This document shows, piece after piece, positions 25,040 through 37,890 of a DNA stretch of 64,000 bases. Both the position numbers and the translations under genes were made by a program. The stretch's first letter is position 1; each line of letters opens with the position of its first letter. Origin of the DNA: Cacajao melanocephalus (lineage: Eukaryota; Chordata; Mammalia; Primates; Pitheciidae). Below the pieces are notes generated by a model. It was not told where the DNA came from and did no database searches. It was given only the letters and a program-made list of their open reading frames with translations. The stretch lies in contig CAUYLG010039218.1 in NCBI GenBank assembly GCA_963573385.1, positions 32,216 through 96,215 on the forward strand. The letters are read 5' to 3'.

Positions 25040-25461
25040 TGCTAAGGTTTGGATATTTGACCCTTCCAAAGCTCATGTTGAAATTTGGTCCCCATCATTG
25101 AAGGCTGGGCCTAATAGGTGTTTGGGTCATGGGGACAGATCCCTCCCATTGAATAGATTAATGTCCTCTCCTGAGGGTGAATGAATTCTCCCTCTATTAG
25201 TTCCTGCAAGACCTGGTTGTTAAAAGAGTGGGACACCTCCTTGATTTCTCTCTTGCTTCTTCACTCATCATGTAATCTCTGCACATGCTGGCTTCCCTTC
25301 CCCTTCTACCATGAGTGGGAGCAGGTTGTGGCCATCACCAGATGTAGAGGCTCGATCTTGAACTTTCCAGCCACCAGAATCATAAATCAAATCCTCCTTT
25401 TTCCTCTATAAATTATGCAGCCTCAGGTATTCCTTTACAGCAACACAAAAGGGACAAGGAC
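25040..25461 (+). mobile_element. MaLR LTR (MSTB/MLT1-like)
   Basis: GGTTTGGATATTTGACCC, GGTGTTTGGGTCATGGGGAC, CCTGGTTGTTAAAAGAGTG and GCCTCAGGTATTCCTTTACAGC follow the MST-type consensus in order on the plus strand. Confidence 0.75.
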
Positions 25462-27363
25462 TTTTTATATTTTGCTCCACTGTCTTCTAGCATTTCATGT
25501 GTCACATAAAGAAATTTTAGCTTCCTGGATTTTTTTTTCTGAATATCCACAGAATTCCTTCCATAACTTCAAATACCAGCAATTTATTGGAATATTTATT
25601 TGTTAACTGTTCAATATAAACACAGCCTTGGGATTCTTGGGCTATTTTTGTCTGCAGATTCAAATTTCCTTGTATTTCAGGAATTTCACTTTAATTATAT
25701 CTTTGAATATTTTTTCCTGTTCCATTCATTTTTTTGACCCATGCAAGGCATTTAGTGTTACAGATATTTGATCTCCACCCTCCCATCCCCCTGTTTCTCT
25801 CTCTGTCTTTCATCTTTTACTTTTTGTTCCTTTCCATCTCACATGCTCATTTTTTCTTCTCAAAACCGTCCTTCACATTCCTTCAGTGGTGTCTAATCTC
25901 CTTCTTGCTGCTTCTATCATGACCTTTGATTTTGGTCTCTTTCTGTGCCTCTCTCTCTGAGGCTATGAGGCTCTGCCTACTCCGTTTTTATTCTCATTTA
26001 TTTCTAATTTGTTTCCAAGACTCTGCCTACTCCCTTTTCATTCTCATTTATTACTAATTTATTTCTGAGGCTTTCCCCACTCACTTTTCATTCCTGACTA
26101 ACCTAATGTATTATCAGTTCTTCCTTAAAGCCTTATATTGCTTCTTTAAATTCTCATTTCAGAGAAACAATATTTTCTTTAATTGATTCCTTAGAGATAA
26201 CTTTGTTCATGTTTTTCGTCTGCGTTGTGGTATATAATCTTTACGGTTCTCATCTTCATAAATAATGTTCTGTTCTTTTTCATTTCAGCATCATTTTAAA
26301 GGCCCCTGGCTGGCTCCACCCTTTTTAAGTAGCATTGTTCCTCATCTTTTTGGACTAGGATTTTGGGCAAAGTTCTGGGGAAAGGGGAAGAAGAATGTGC
26401 TAAATGGATGGGAAGACTGAGTTTCAGGCTGTTATGTCTGAGATTTTCTCAGCTGGACCTGGCTTGTAGATTATGTGGTCCAGCGTAGCAGGACATTTTC
26501 CAGGCTGATGAGGAGGCTGTGCATATCATAGAACATTTTAATGTGATTATTTTACATTGACTTATCTTAACCAGGCAGCTTTGGGCAAAGATGGCCAGGT
26601 AGCTTTTATCTTATTGACTCTTCCTTCTATCCTATGCCGTGATTGAAACATGATGTAGGAGCTTCCAAAACCAGGCTGTGAACCTTGATCTTAACCTTCT
26701 AAGAATGGGATTAACACATTTCCTTTCAATGTGTGTCACCCATCCACTTTGGATAACTATGAGCTGGGCCCACTATGCCTGAGTCACACATAGAAAGATA
26801 CCTTCTCTTGGAATTACCAAATACCTCCATCCACTTCTCATACACTTGGCCATCTTCCTGCGTCTACTGTGATCCAGGGTTATAGGGGATATGTAGTTTC
26901 ATCAAAGATAATATTTGTTTGTTTCTTATTCTCCTGGTTGCTTTGGATTGGTTTCATAAAGGAAATGAGACAAAAATACATTTCTGCTACCATTTGAAAT
27001 GAAAAGATAAATTCCTTCTTTCAAATTCATTCCTTTTTTTTCTTTCCAGTGAATCTCACAGGGTGAGGGGAGGACTGAAGAGAATGTCTAATCTACTCAA
27101 ATCAAAAAAGTCACAGGTATAAGGCACTGAAAATTCTACAAATATGATGATGGCACTTTTAATGCTATATAAGGACACACTATGCAAAAATGCTGTTAAT
27201 GAGGATGAGGAGCTACAGGAACAAACCTGAAGAGGAATTGTAATTCTATTAGAGGGATGTATATAACCATCACATTTTTTTCTTTAATCCAAAACAATTA
27301 GATTGCTTATATAGATAGCCACATTCAATTCTAAGTTATTTGATTGAAATGCACCAGAGGATG
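25462..27363. other. Unassigned, probably old L1-derived in part
   Basis: Pyrimidine-rich sequence with phrases such as TCATCTTTTACTTTTTGTTCC suggests a reverse L1M 3' UTR, but I could not fix boundaries. No gene. Confidence 0.35.
25967..26118. repeat. 50 bp tandem repeat, three diverged copies
   Basis: CTCTGCCTACTCC recurs at 25971 and 26021, and CTTTCCCCACTCA at 26071, each followed by TTTTCATTCTCATTTATT-like sequence. The period is exactly 50 bp. Confidence 0.75.
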
Positions 27364-27450
27364 CATATCTATATATATCTATATCTATATCTATATCTAT
27401 ATAGATAGATAGATAGACAGATAGATATATATACACACACACACATCTTT
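27364..27450. repeat. (TATC)n-(GATA)n inverted microsatellite with (CA)n
   Basis: CTATAT/CTATAT units are followed directly by TAGATAGATAGATAGACAGA and ACACACAC. The two halves are complementary and can form a hairpin. Confidence 0.9.
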
Positions 27451-28202
27451 TTACCTTAATTTCCATTTTATCCTTTCCCTCCCATTTTCTGTGCTATAGA
27501 ATACATTTTTCCCACTTGAGCTTAACATGCTGTTGTGCAAAAAGCCTTCTCGTGGAGTTCCCAAAATGTTGGCCCAGATGAGTGCAGCAGACATTTGGCC
27601 CAGATGAGCATAGCAGATATTTACATGAAATATTAGGGAGCATCCATCTGGGCTATGTGACTTAGGTTGGCAATACACAAAAGAGGATTCTGATTTGTTG
27701 CATAAATCACCCTCAGAGCCTCCAAGAGTGAACACATAGGGGGTTTTCATTTTCATGATGCTTAATATAATCTTTTAAAATAATTAAAATTAGGTGAAGT
27801 ATGTAGATTTCTGAGAGGAGATTACAGAAAGACACTAGTTTCAATACCTCTTGCTTGTAGCACTTGACTTACATAAGCTAACTAAAAGGCTTAAAAAGAA
27901 CGGGGATTCTTCCAACTACTATAGTTCAATGGGTAGGGGAAAAAAGTTCAAAATTGGTAAATAGACCAATATTATTCCCAAAACACATACCATTGTGATT
28001 GGGAATAAATGTATACATATTACTTAGTCACTTCATGTTGCTAAATACTTATATTAAAACAACAAAAAGGAAATCATAGGAAAAAAAGTCATAGATTTAA
28101 AGGATGGAAAAAAAATCTAGGTTTCCTCAGAGTTCAAGATCCCATTGGGATGAATATTGTTCTTTCTTCTGATTGTTCATTTCATTCACTCACTTATGTA
28201 TG

Positions 28203-28532
28203 CATTTATTTATTTAGACACGGGGTCTATGTATGTATGTATGTATGTATGTATGTATGTATGTATTTATAGATGGAGTCTTGCTCTGTTGACCAGGCTG
28301 GAGTATAGTGGCACAATCATAGCTCACTGCAGCCTTGAACTCCTGGGCTCAAGTTACGCTCCTGCATCAGCCTCCTGAGTAGCTGGGACTACAGGTGTTC
28401 ACCACCATTCCCAGCTAATTTTTTAGTTTTTTTGTATTAATGTGGTCTCTGTATGTTGCTCAGACTGGCCTTAAACTTTTCAGCTCAGCAATCTTCTGCT
28501 CTGGCCTCCCAAAGTGCTAGGATTACAGATGT
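28203..28532 (-). repeat. AluJ-like Alu interrupted by (ATGT)n
   Basis: The poly(T) side (TTTATTTATTTAGACACGGG) is split from the body (GGAGTCTTGCTCTGTTGACC to CAAAGTGCTAGGATTACAG) by an (ATGT)n run at 28228-28266. Confidence 0.9.
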
Positions 28533-28580
28533 GTCCCTTTATAATGAAGGAAAGTTTTCCTTTGACTATCTCACAACATT

Positions 28581-28585
28581 ATATA

Positions 28586-28627
<42 letters not shown>

Positions 28628-28660
28628 TATATATATACACACATATATATATATATTTAT
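28581..28660. repeat. (TA)n/(CA)n microsatellite at an L1 tail
   Basis: ATATATAT and TATACACACA units replace the expected poly(T) of the adjacent minus-strand L1, probably a mutated tail. Confidence 0.85.
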
Positions 28661-29334
28661 TATAAGTTCTGGGGTACACATGCAGATAATGCAGGATTGT
28701 TATATAGGCATACATATGCCATGGTGGTTTGCTGCCTCCATCCCCCCTTCACCTACATTAGGTATTTCTCCTAATGTTATCCCTCCCCAACCTCCCTACC
28801 CCTTGCTATCGCTCCACCAGCCCCCTATCCCCCCAACAGACCCCAATGTGTGATGTTCCCCTCCCTGTGTCCATGTGTTCTCATTGTTCAACACCCACTT
28901 ATGAGTGAGAACATGCGGTGTTTGGTTTTCTGTTCTTGTGTCAGTTTGCTGAGAATGATGGCTTCCAGATTCATCCATGTCCCTGCAAAGGACATGTACT
29001 CTTCCTTTTTTATGGCTACATAGTATTCCATGGTGGATATGTGCCACAGTTTCTTTATCCAGTCTATCACTGATGGGCATTTGGGTTGGTTCCCAGTCTT
29101 TGCTATTGTAAACAGTGCCGCAATGAACACACGTGTGCATGTGTCTTTATAATAGAAGGATTTATAATCCTTTACATATATGCCCAGTAATGGGATTGCT
29201 GAGTCAAATGATATTTCTATTTCTAGATCCTTGAGGAATCGCCACACTGTCTTCCACAATGGTTGAACTAATTTACACTCCCAATAACAGTGTAAAAGTG
29301 TTCCTATTTCTCCACATCCTCTCCAACACCTACA
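28640..29334 (-). mobile_element. 5'-truncated L1P with intact ORF2 C-terminus
   Basis: Minus-strand L1 3' end: 3' UTR (ATAAGTTCTGGGGTACACATG) and then, upstream, the last roughly 150 codons of ORF2, which are uninterrupted and end at the natural stop (28888-28890) after FAGTWMNLEAIILSKLTQEQ. The insertion is 5'-truncated near 29334. The intact reading frame suggests a fairly young primate L1. Confidence 0.92.
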
Positions 29335-29431
29335 ACAGATATTTTTAAAAGAAAGGCAGATTTGAAGCAAACATCAACAAGGTTTATCTGAAAATTAATC
29401 TGATATTTACAAGTGCATTATATAACAGAAA

Positions 29432-29819
29432 TGTTACCGACTGAATTGTGCCACCCCCACCCCAAAACTCTTATATTGAAATCCAAAACTCAGTACCTGG
29501 AATGTGATTGTATTTGGAGATGGGTCACCAACGAGGAAATTAAGGTAAAAGGAGGTCACATGGGTGGGCCCTAATCCAATAGGACTGGTGTCCTTATAAG
29601 AAGAGGAGATGAGGACACAGACACACACAGAGGGACGACCCTGTGAGGATGCAGGGAGAATACATCATCTACAAGACCAGAAGAGAGGCCTCAGGAGGCA
29701 CCATCCCTGCTAACACCTTGATCTCAGACCTCCAGCCTCTAGAACTGTAAGAACAAGTTCTGCTGTTTAAGCATCCTCATCTGTGGGACTTTGTTATGGC
29801 TACCTGAGCAGCCTAATGT
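29432..29819 (+). mobile_element. MaLR LTR (MLT1-like)
   Basis: CTGAATTGTGCCACCCCCAC, GGTGGGCCCTAATCCAATAGG, TGGTGTCCTTATAAGAAGAGG and CCTCCAGCCTCTAGAACTGTAAG match the MLT1 consensus in order. Confidence 0.75.
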
Positions 29820-32349
29820 GAGTGCAAGGACTTTCTTAAAATAACGTCTAACAATGTTGGTTTGGAAATGACTATCTAGTGTTGAGTTCAAAACTTTATC
29901 TTTATGGGTGCTGCTGTGAGTAAGTGTTTAATTTGGGGGCATATTGACATTCTTTGGGAGAAATGCGGACTCCAATCAGTGCAGAAAATGGCACAGAATA
30001 ATATTTAAAAATGTTGTCCAGGCCATAACATGGTTGGGTTAGGAGGAGGAATAATAACCATTCCAATCCTAAAACACAAAATTTTGGTGTTCTTTCTGTG
30101 AGTTCACAGCCTCTGAACTTCACAGGTAAAGGACCATCACATAGACATCTGCCATTTTCATATAACCTTCTATCCAAACAAAGGCTGAAAATTCAGCATG
30201 GAGGAACTCTCCCAGCACCGGTGGTCAGCCCCTTGGGCTGTATCCCCACCCTGGGCATTGGTGTGAGGGTGGGATTCTTCATGAACTTGAGCCCCAATTC
30301 TGCTTCCCCTGGAAAGCTGGCCCCTCACAACATCACCCTCATATGCAGACCCTCATGTCTGGTCAGCTGTGCCTCCCCGGAGCTGGGGGTCTGGTCTAGG
30401 AGCTGGTTCAGGACAGGATACTCCCACTCAATCTGTGTCTACCACAGAAAAGAGCCAGCCAAGTGTCTACTACTGCAGGGCTCATCACACATGGAAAAGC
30501 TGCCCCAGGGAAATGTCCCAGGAAAGGGCAGGAGGACAAAAAAAGGTTGCAGCGATTTGCCTCCAGACACTGGACACTCTTTCCTGGAGAGTACAGGGCA
30601 TGGTTCTCTCCAAACCTGATCTTGTTGCATTTGTGCTGCCCACAGGGGGAGTGCTGCTGAGTTTTCAAACAAGACAGCAGGCCCTGAATTATGCAAAGAA
30701 AATAAGTGCTTGAATTTTGTAGCATGCATGCACTGTTGTACTTTTAAGAATGGTACTGAGCTCCTCTGATATTCAAGAAAGGCCCCTGACAGCTCAGACT
30801 GCAGTTTTCTAATCCTGTCTTCACACGTGCACATTTACCGCCTCAACCCAAGAACTGAATAACAGACATGAATGCTTGGGACATCATGCTGTCTACTGTC
30901 ATCCCCTTCCTAAGACCCCCTCTTTCCATCTCCTGACACCCCTCTTCTTAGCTCCCTCTTTCTTTCTGGCCTGTTACACTCAAACTCTCCAGCATCCAAA
31001 CAAGTAACTACTCAAACCTACTTCCTCTCCTGCTGTGCTGCTTCTCCTTCAAAAGTGCTTTGCTTCTCATCCTCCCGTTCTTTCCTTGCCCTCTTCCCTG
31101 CTTCCCTCTTCAAAGCACTTCTCAGCTACAAATGAGAAGGAAGTGGTCTGATTAAACAGGCGATGAGCAGAGTCACGTTCTGAGGGGATTTGCATTTTTT
31201 AAAAGAGATTAATGAACACATCTGACAATGTCACCCTGGAATCTTATGAAGAGTGACAGGGGAGTGGGGACAAGCTCCGTTCAGGGCAGGAAGCGAGAGT
31301 TTGGATCTGAAGTACTTTTCAGGTGCTGAAGTCTTAGGAGCCTGAAGTTGTTTCCTGGGTGGACCCGTAAACAAACATCTCTTCTGCTGAGTGGGGTATG
31401 AGGAGATAGAGGGAATGGTGATCCAGGAGCTCTGCAGTTATCTGGCTGTGTTAGACTTGCAAGATTAGACAAATTTAAGTGAAAAAAAGATGCTTTTTGT
31501 CCACCTGGCTGGCCTCTCAGCCTGCTCTCCTCTTCTTGTTCCCTTGAAGCCCTCATTTTTTGAAAGAGAAATTTAAACTCTGTCCATCTCATCCCCTTTG
31601 GAAGAAAGTTAAGATTCCTTTCTGAGCTCTTTCATCGTCTGGAGTTTAAAAACTTCCCCTCCTCTGTCAACTCTCTTTGAATCCCTCACTTCACGCCAAA
31701 CTTCAACAGAGACAAATACTTTTGCATGGCTCCCTCCAGGCTCCATTTAGCCCTAGAGTGACAGCCCCATGTCTTGGCTATCCTGATTGGAAAATCTTTT
31801 CAAGCTTTCTTCATTCATGATCTCTGCTTCTTCAGTGCAACCTTCTCCACTTTGTCTCTGATCTCTAATGGTCCCTGCATTAATCCTGTCCAAGCCACAG
31901 GTGACCCTCATATCATCTCAGTTTCTACTTCCCAGTCTCTTTCCCTCGTTTTTTTTTTCTTAAAAGATCCTCCAGCCTCATCTTTCTCAGTAGCTGGTAG
32001 GGGTTTGAGCCTCTCTGCCTAGTCTCCAGTCCTTTTTTTCCCTTTCTTGACCTATACAACATTTGGTGGTTGACATCCATATTCATGTAATTGTCTTCTC
32101 TGGCTTCTTGGGGCCACCATGCATTCTCTTCTCCCTCTTTTCATTTAATATCTTTTCATCTAGTAAGACCCATCTTCTCCTAAAGATGTATATTTTCCTC
32201 AAAGCAAGGATTGGCTTTTCTTCACAAACTGAGTTTCCAATGACAACATAATTTGAAATGCAATGTAAATCATGGAGGGATGTGAGCTCATCTTCTACTT
32301 CCTGTGTCCTCTGCTGGTTCTTCTCATCAACATCATGTATTGCTAAGTA
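29820..32349. other. Unassigned sequence downstream of PUDP
   Basis: No supported gene. A 173-codon plus frame (30098-30619) is the longest in the window but overlaps 105- and 131-codon frames on the other strand and has no recognised domain. CT-rich sequence spans about 30900-31120. Confidence 0.4.
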
Positions 32350-32369
32350 AGCGAACAATGTTAAAGGAT

Positions 32370-32375
32370 TTTATT
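32370..32375 (-). terminator. PUDP: Candidate PUDP polyadenylation signal
   Basis: TTTATT on the plus strand is AATAAA on the gene strand, about 1.3 kb past the stop. The sequence just downstream on the gene strand is rich in T and G (TGATGTTGATGA-like), as expected for a cleavage site. Confidence 0.5.
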
Positions 32376-33179
32376 AAACTAATTCAATTTGTTAGGCAAA
32401 CAGTAAGACAATACAACTGGTTAAGAGGAGCATTCAAAATGCACATGTATACAGGCCACTGGGAATGAGGAAATAAATTTGCTAAATTGATGCAATAGCC
32501 AGGGCCTGTCATCCACAGACAATCACTCCACCACACACATACATGCCTTCCTATGGTTTGTCTACAACTTCCAGAATTGAGCTTCTCAAGGACATCAAAG
32601 GGCAGAGGCCACTGGGAAGGGCTGAACCACAATGGAGCAGCACTCCTTCACTCCCGATTTCCATGGCTACCACCATTTTTCTCTGGCAAATCATAGACAA
32701 ATTTTAAAGACTGTGTTAATCTATAAAAGCAATTAATCACAGAAGTTCAATGTCTGATAAATTATTCCAAAAGTGTTCCCAGGCACTCAGACTCACCAAG
32801 CATACTTTCTGAAATCAACTTCTATTTCTATCCAAAAAGTGTAGGTCATCAGTGTTCTTTAAGGAGGCAAATGTTTGCTTTGAGGTAGAAAGCATTCTCC
32901 AATGTAGATAAGGATGTAGATACCAGGTAAATGCTACAGTTGTGTTCATACTAACAATAAACTATGGATGATGTGGCTCAGAGTCAGTCAATGAGGAAAG
33001 ATCCAGAGACATTCTTAGGTCACAAAAAGAATTTAAATGTTAGCTAACAAGAAGTACTTCTTAGTGCTATCAAAAACAGGGCTTTCCCACTCAGACTGGA
33101 AGCTAGGCAGAACTACCATCTCGCTTTATCAGTTGTCACTGTATGTTGACATCAACACTGAGGAGAGTGATGCAGATGA

Positions 33180-33430
33180 CAGATATATGTACATACATAT
33201 GAATATATAAAGCATATACTTATATGCATACACAGTTTACATTTCCCAGTGTTCAGAAAAACTAGAATAAAAGAGAAATGACGTTCTATTTTTGTCTTGG
33301 AAAAGTATATATTTCACATATACATGCATGCATATATCTACATACATATACATGTAATTTCCTACATGCATATTAACTTGCTGATATACATGTGCATATA
33401 TAGAGGTGCATGTGTATATGTATACATGTA
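33180..33430. repeat. AT/(TACA)-rich low-complexity patch
   Basis: ACATACATATG, TGCATGCATATAT and TGTATATGTATACATG units lie within the predicted PUDP 3' UTR. Confidence 0.75.
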
Positions 33431-33688
33431 CATTCACTTTATCACATACTCCATCAGCCTGATTTTTGAGATGGTAATTCAAGTTTCATCTTCGTTCTGG
33501 GCTTCGTTTCTATCTCTACCGTGTTTCTCTCAACTGTCAAGTCACGTTTTATCAACATGCTAGAGTAGGGCAAGCCAATGCAGGACGGAAACACCAATCT
33601 CAGGAGGCTAAAATCACTGTGCAGGTTGTGGTTTGAGAGTTGCTGATTTCCTTTTCTTTTCCCCAGCAGCATAGCGAGGCCCTCCCTT

Positions 33689-33865
33689 TCAGTCATAGAG
33701 AGGCAAACCAAACAGCTCGGGCTGGAAGTCCTGCAGGGAATTCAGCACCACGGTGGCCTTCGTTGTCAGGTCTCGGCTCAAGTTTCTATCTGGAACCATG
33801 ACCACCTGCATCCCAGCTGCCAGGGCCGCCTCCACCCCATTGGGAGCATCTTCAAAGACAAGGCA
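33689..33865 (-). CDS. PUDP: PUDP exon 4 (last coding exon), pseudouridine-5'-phosphatase C-terminus
   Basis: PUDP (older name HDHD1/GS1) is a cytosolic HAD-superfamily phosphatase that dephosphorylates pseudouridine 5'-phosphate during RNA-nucleoside breakdown. The exon encodes 58 residues plus TGA, beginning [18 protein letters not shown] and ending LFGLPLYD. It holds HAD motif IV (FEDAPNG), whose acidic residue helps bind Mg2+. The acceptor reads cttcctacag|TGC after a long pyrimidine tract and is phase 0, matching the phase-0 donor of exon 3 at 55880. By comparison with the 228-residue human protein as I remember it, these are residues about 171-228. There is no frameshift or premature stop. 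Four positions differ from the remembered human sequence (G to R after VPD, L to V after KAT, and S to L and E to D near the end). A processed pseudogene is excluded by the intron; a Y-linked or duplicated spliced copy is not. Confidence 0.95.
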   Translation of the reverse strand, partial: CLVFEDAPNGVEAALAAGMQVVMVPDRNLSRDLTTKATVVLNSLQDFQPELFGLPLYD

Positions 33866-34499
33866 CTGTAGGAAGAAAAAGAAAGTCGAGATGGCCTTCC
33901 ATGGAATCAGACATGTGGATGAAGTGTTTATTATTGTCATCACCACTGGCTTTGCAGCTGTGCAGAATGAGACAGAATTACGGTGGAGACTCCCCAGAGT
34001 ACAGGCTGCGGTGAGGATAGCATGCTGTTTCTTACTGGCTCCGGGGGGCTCCCTACCACAGCTCCTTTAAAGGGGATAGGTTTCCGTCGCAGCCAAAGCA
34101 TTGTTGAAGTGGAACGCAGCTGTGTGGTAAGGCAAGATTCTCAGCTTAAAACTTTATTTTATTGAGATCATAACAATCTGTTCAATCAATAATTGAACAT
34201 TCAGAGTGTGAGAGGCAATTGCAAAACTAAAACTCATGCTCTTAAAATATAAAACCACTTCAGAGCTGCTCCTGTTTTATGTACTGTAGTTTGAAAATTA
34301 AATGGTTAGTCTTTTAAGTTAAAAGACACAGTTCGTGTGTGTGCTGGTGTGATGTGACAAATATCTCATGAGCACAAAGATGTAGTGTGCGTGCATTCTC
34401 TCTTTTGGATGATCGTGAAAATCCACTTTATTACTGGGATTACGGACACAGCAGCATCTAAAACCTGTGGTCTCTTCATTCAGACACCCACATTTAAAA

Positions 34500-34990
34500 T
34501 GGGGTGTTTCCAACCGGCAATTGCAAAGATATGGAATCAATCTAAGTGCCCATCCACCAGTGAGTGGATAAAGAAAATGTGGTATATATACACCATGGAA
34601 TACTACTCAGACATAAAGAGGAATGAAATAATGTCTTTTGCAGCAACTTGGATGGAGCTGGAGGCCATTATTCTATTCTAAGTAACTCAGACATGGAAAT
34701 CTAAATATGGTATGTTCTCACTTATAAGTGGAAGCTAGGTTATAAGGATGGAAAGGCATAAGAATTATATACAATGGACTTTGGGGAGTAGCAGGGTGAG
34801 GAAGAAAAGACTATATACTGGGTAAGGTGTACACTGTTTAGGTGACCAGTGCACTAAAATCTCAGAAATCACCACTAAAGAACTTATCCATGTAATCGAA
34901 AGCCACCTGTACCCTAAAGACTATTAACATTAAAATAAAAATTAAAAAAGGAAAAAAAGTACTGAAAGAAAAAAACAATAAATAAAATAA
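34500..34990 (+). mobile_element. 5'-truncated L1P 3' end
   Basis: It begins inside ORF2 (IAKIWNQSKCPSTSEWIKKMW in translation, stop early at 34679-34681) and runs through the 3' UTR to an A-rich tail near 34930-34990. Plus strand, antisense to PUDP. Confidence 0.88.
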
Positions 34991-35429
34991 GCTAGGGTGT
35001 TTGCACACTGCATTTATCAGTGAGCTCCTAACGGTGCCACCACACTGACAATGTTACAGTAAGTTTCGCATGAGGGCTCCTTCCAAAGGAGACACCCTGG
35101 TGCCTGCTCCATGGTATAAACAAGCATAATCCACAAGTGCTATCTTCATATCACCATCCCTCTCGGGAAGACACACACCTAGGAAGCTTCTTTCCTACAT
35201 TCCTGGAATGGCACACACTTCATGTAAAAACAGATGTATTGATGCTTTTTAACTGAGACTCTGCAGGGGCCCAGACATCTATAAGGGAAGAAAGTTCCTC
35301 GCCATGGCAGCCTATGCTGAGGAGTCTCCCCTGCTCTTTTCCACATGTGGCCTAGAACTCCAGGAGCTGTGGAGGTGGGGCCTTTCAGCTCTCCACTCAT
35401 CTCTTCTTTGTTCTTTTTGTCCCTTTGCT

Positions 35430-35730
35430 TTTTTGTGTGTGTATGAGACAGTCTTGCTCTCTTGCCCAGGCTGAAGTGCAGTGGTGCAATCTTGGCTCAC
35501 TGCAGCTTCTGCCTCCCAGTCTCAAGAAATTCTCATGCCTCAGCCTCCCAAGTAACTGGGACTACAGGCATGCACTATCACGGCCAGCTAAATTTTTTTT
35601 TGGTATTTTTAGCACAGACAGGGCTTCACCATGTTGGCCAGGCTGGTCTCCAACTCCTGGACTCAAGTCATCTGCCTGTCTCAGCCTCCCAAAGTGCTGA
35701 GATTACAGGCATGTGCTACCACTCCCAGCC
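35430..35730 (-). repeat. Alu
   Basis: Complete minus-strand Alu from GAGACAGTCTTGCTCTCTTGCCC to GGCATGTGCTACCACTCCCAGCC. Confidence 0.95.
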
Positions 35731-36757
35731 CCCTTTGCCTTTCATTATGAAAATATCCTCTTCAGCTTATCACCAGGTATATAGCAGTGACCCAATGCAC
35801 TGGTATCCTGGAAAGGGCTCATGGAAGCCTGCTGCCAGGTCTGAAAGAGAAGTTCTGCATTCTTTGATGTTTTCACTGTTAAACACTCAAACACACACAC
35901 AGTCTTAACTAGCAGTGGTCTGTGCTGTAGCCAGCACAATAACTTTTTTTCTTTTCCCTCCCTCCCTTATTCTTTCCATTACCCCATTCTTTCCTTCTAT
36001 CTGGGGCAAAAATATCTCATTAGCCAACTTACCACACAGGGCCAATCACTGGATTAAGTAAGTTAACCCATGTTACAACGGAATGTGAATGCTACGTTAC
36101 TTTCACGGAGGGAACTGGTTTGCCCAACTGTTCCAGTTTGCTTGGAACTGAAGGGTCAGCCATAAGGCAGGATGTTTTGTGCTACACCCTGGACAGTCCC
36201 AGGCAAGCCACAGCAGTCCGACCCACCACCTCCCTTCCAACAGCTTCTGACGCCCCCTGGTTTGTTTCTCCTGTGAGACACTGGTCACCGTAGGACGGGG
36301 GAAGAAATGACTCCACTTAGACTGTCCAGGTTGGTTTTCCCAATTATCTCATTCAGTGACCTACCTGTTCATGATATTTTTGCCCTGGCCTTTTTAAAAG
36401 TTATGACGCGATCATATTCTAAATGCCCTCCACTGTTTTTACCTGGGACCAGAGACAGTCACTTAAATGTCAAATGACATTTTGAAATATCCATCACCTT
36501 CTCTGGGGATTCTGAAGCTTTGTGCAGGGTCCACCTGTGAAATGTGGGCTGGGGCAGAGGAAGAGATGTTCTATGTCCTGGGGTAACACTGCTTGGCTAA
36601 AGTGAAAGTAGCTTTTATTCTCTCTTTTATTTCCATAAGGCTGCTTCCAAGGAGCATGGCAGACATACTTGATGGGAACTCGGTGGCTGGTAAACTGTGG
36701 CAGTTCCCTAAGAGACAATGGAAGGCACCCAATACACCTGCACTCACCTAACGGGAG

Positions 36758-37108
36758 TAATATGGTTTTGCTGTGTCCCTACCCAAATGTCATCTTGAAT
36801 TGTAGCTCCCATAATCCCCACATGTTGTGGGAGAGACCCGATAGGAGATAATTGGCTCATGGGGACATTTGCCCCATACTGTTTTCATGGTAGTGAGTAA
36901 GTCTCAAAAGATCTGACAGTTTTATAAGGGGAAACTCCTTTTGCTTGGCTCTCATTATGTCTCTTTCCTGCTGCCATGTCAGACATGGCTTTTGCCTTCC
37001 ACCATGATTGTGAGGCCTGGAACTGTGAGTCCATTAAACCTCTTTTTCTTTGTAATTTACGCAGTCTTGGGTATGTCTTTATTAGCAGTGTGAAAACGGA
37101 CTAATACA
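36758..37108 (+). mobile_element. THE1/MST-type MaLR solo LTR
   Basis: TAATATGGTTTTGCTGTGTCC...CATCTTGAATTGTAGCTCCC...AAACGGACTAATACA, 351 bp. The flanks GGGAG and GGGGG look like a 5 bp target-site duplication with one change. Confidence 0.9.
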
Positions 37109-37520
37109 GGGGGTCTGCAATGGAAGAAAATGCAGGCACCATGGTGTCCCTCCACACCTGAGAGATCTGCCCAAAGGCAGCCCCCATTTAAAGGCAACTA
37201 AGTGAAGGCTGTGAGTGAGGAGGAAAACTTGCAAGTGGCTGCAGCACTGACACAGCAGGAGCAGCCGACATCACCTCTTAGAGACCTTTACTGTTTCTCA
37301 TGGCCTTCACGTTTTGCTTGTTTTTCTGTGTTCAATTCATCTGTCCCCACCTATCCTTAAGAATTAATAATCCAAATATGGCACTGACATCTGAAATATT
37401 ACATGCAATGTATAAGATGAATGTCATACATAAAGAGGGACTCGAATAAGTATAAACAGTGGTAAAAAGTCAAGGTCAGTAACTGGTTGCTATTATGATT
37501 AATCATAAGGAGGTGACATA

Positions 37521-37890
<370 letters not shown>

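Larger units (their letters stand above)
32350..33688 (-). other. PUDP: Predicted PUDP 3' UTR
   Basis: Below the TGA at 33689-33691, the first canonical AATAAA I find on the minus strand is at 32370-32375. That predicts cleavage near 32345-32355 and a 3' UTR of about 1.34 kb, with UG-rich sequence just beyond. The segment contains an AT/(TACA)-rich patch at 33180-33430. The end point is inferred from the signal alone; an RNA read ending with poly(A) would settle it. Confidence 0.55.

Noticed and set aside
30098..30619. Longest open frame in the window (173 codons)
   Set aside because: No domain, no splice or promoter support, and long overlapping frames on the opposite strand; fits chance.
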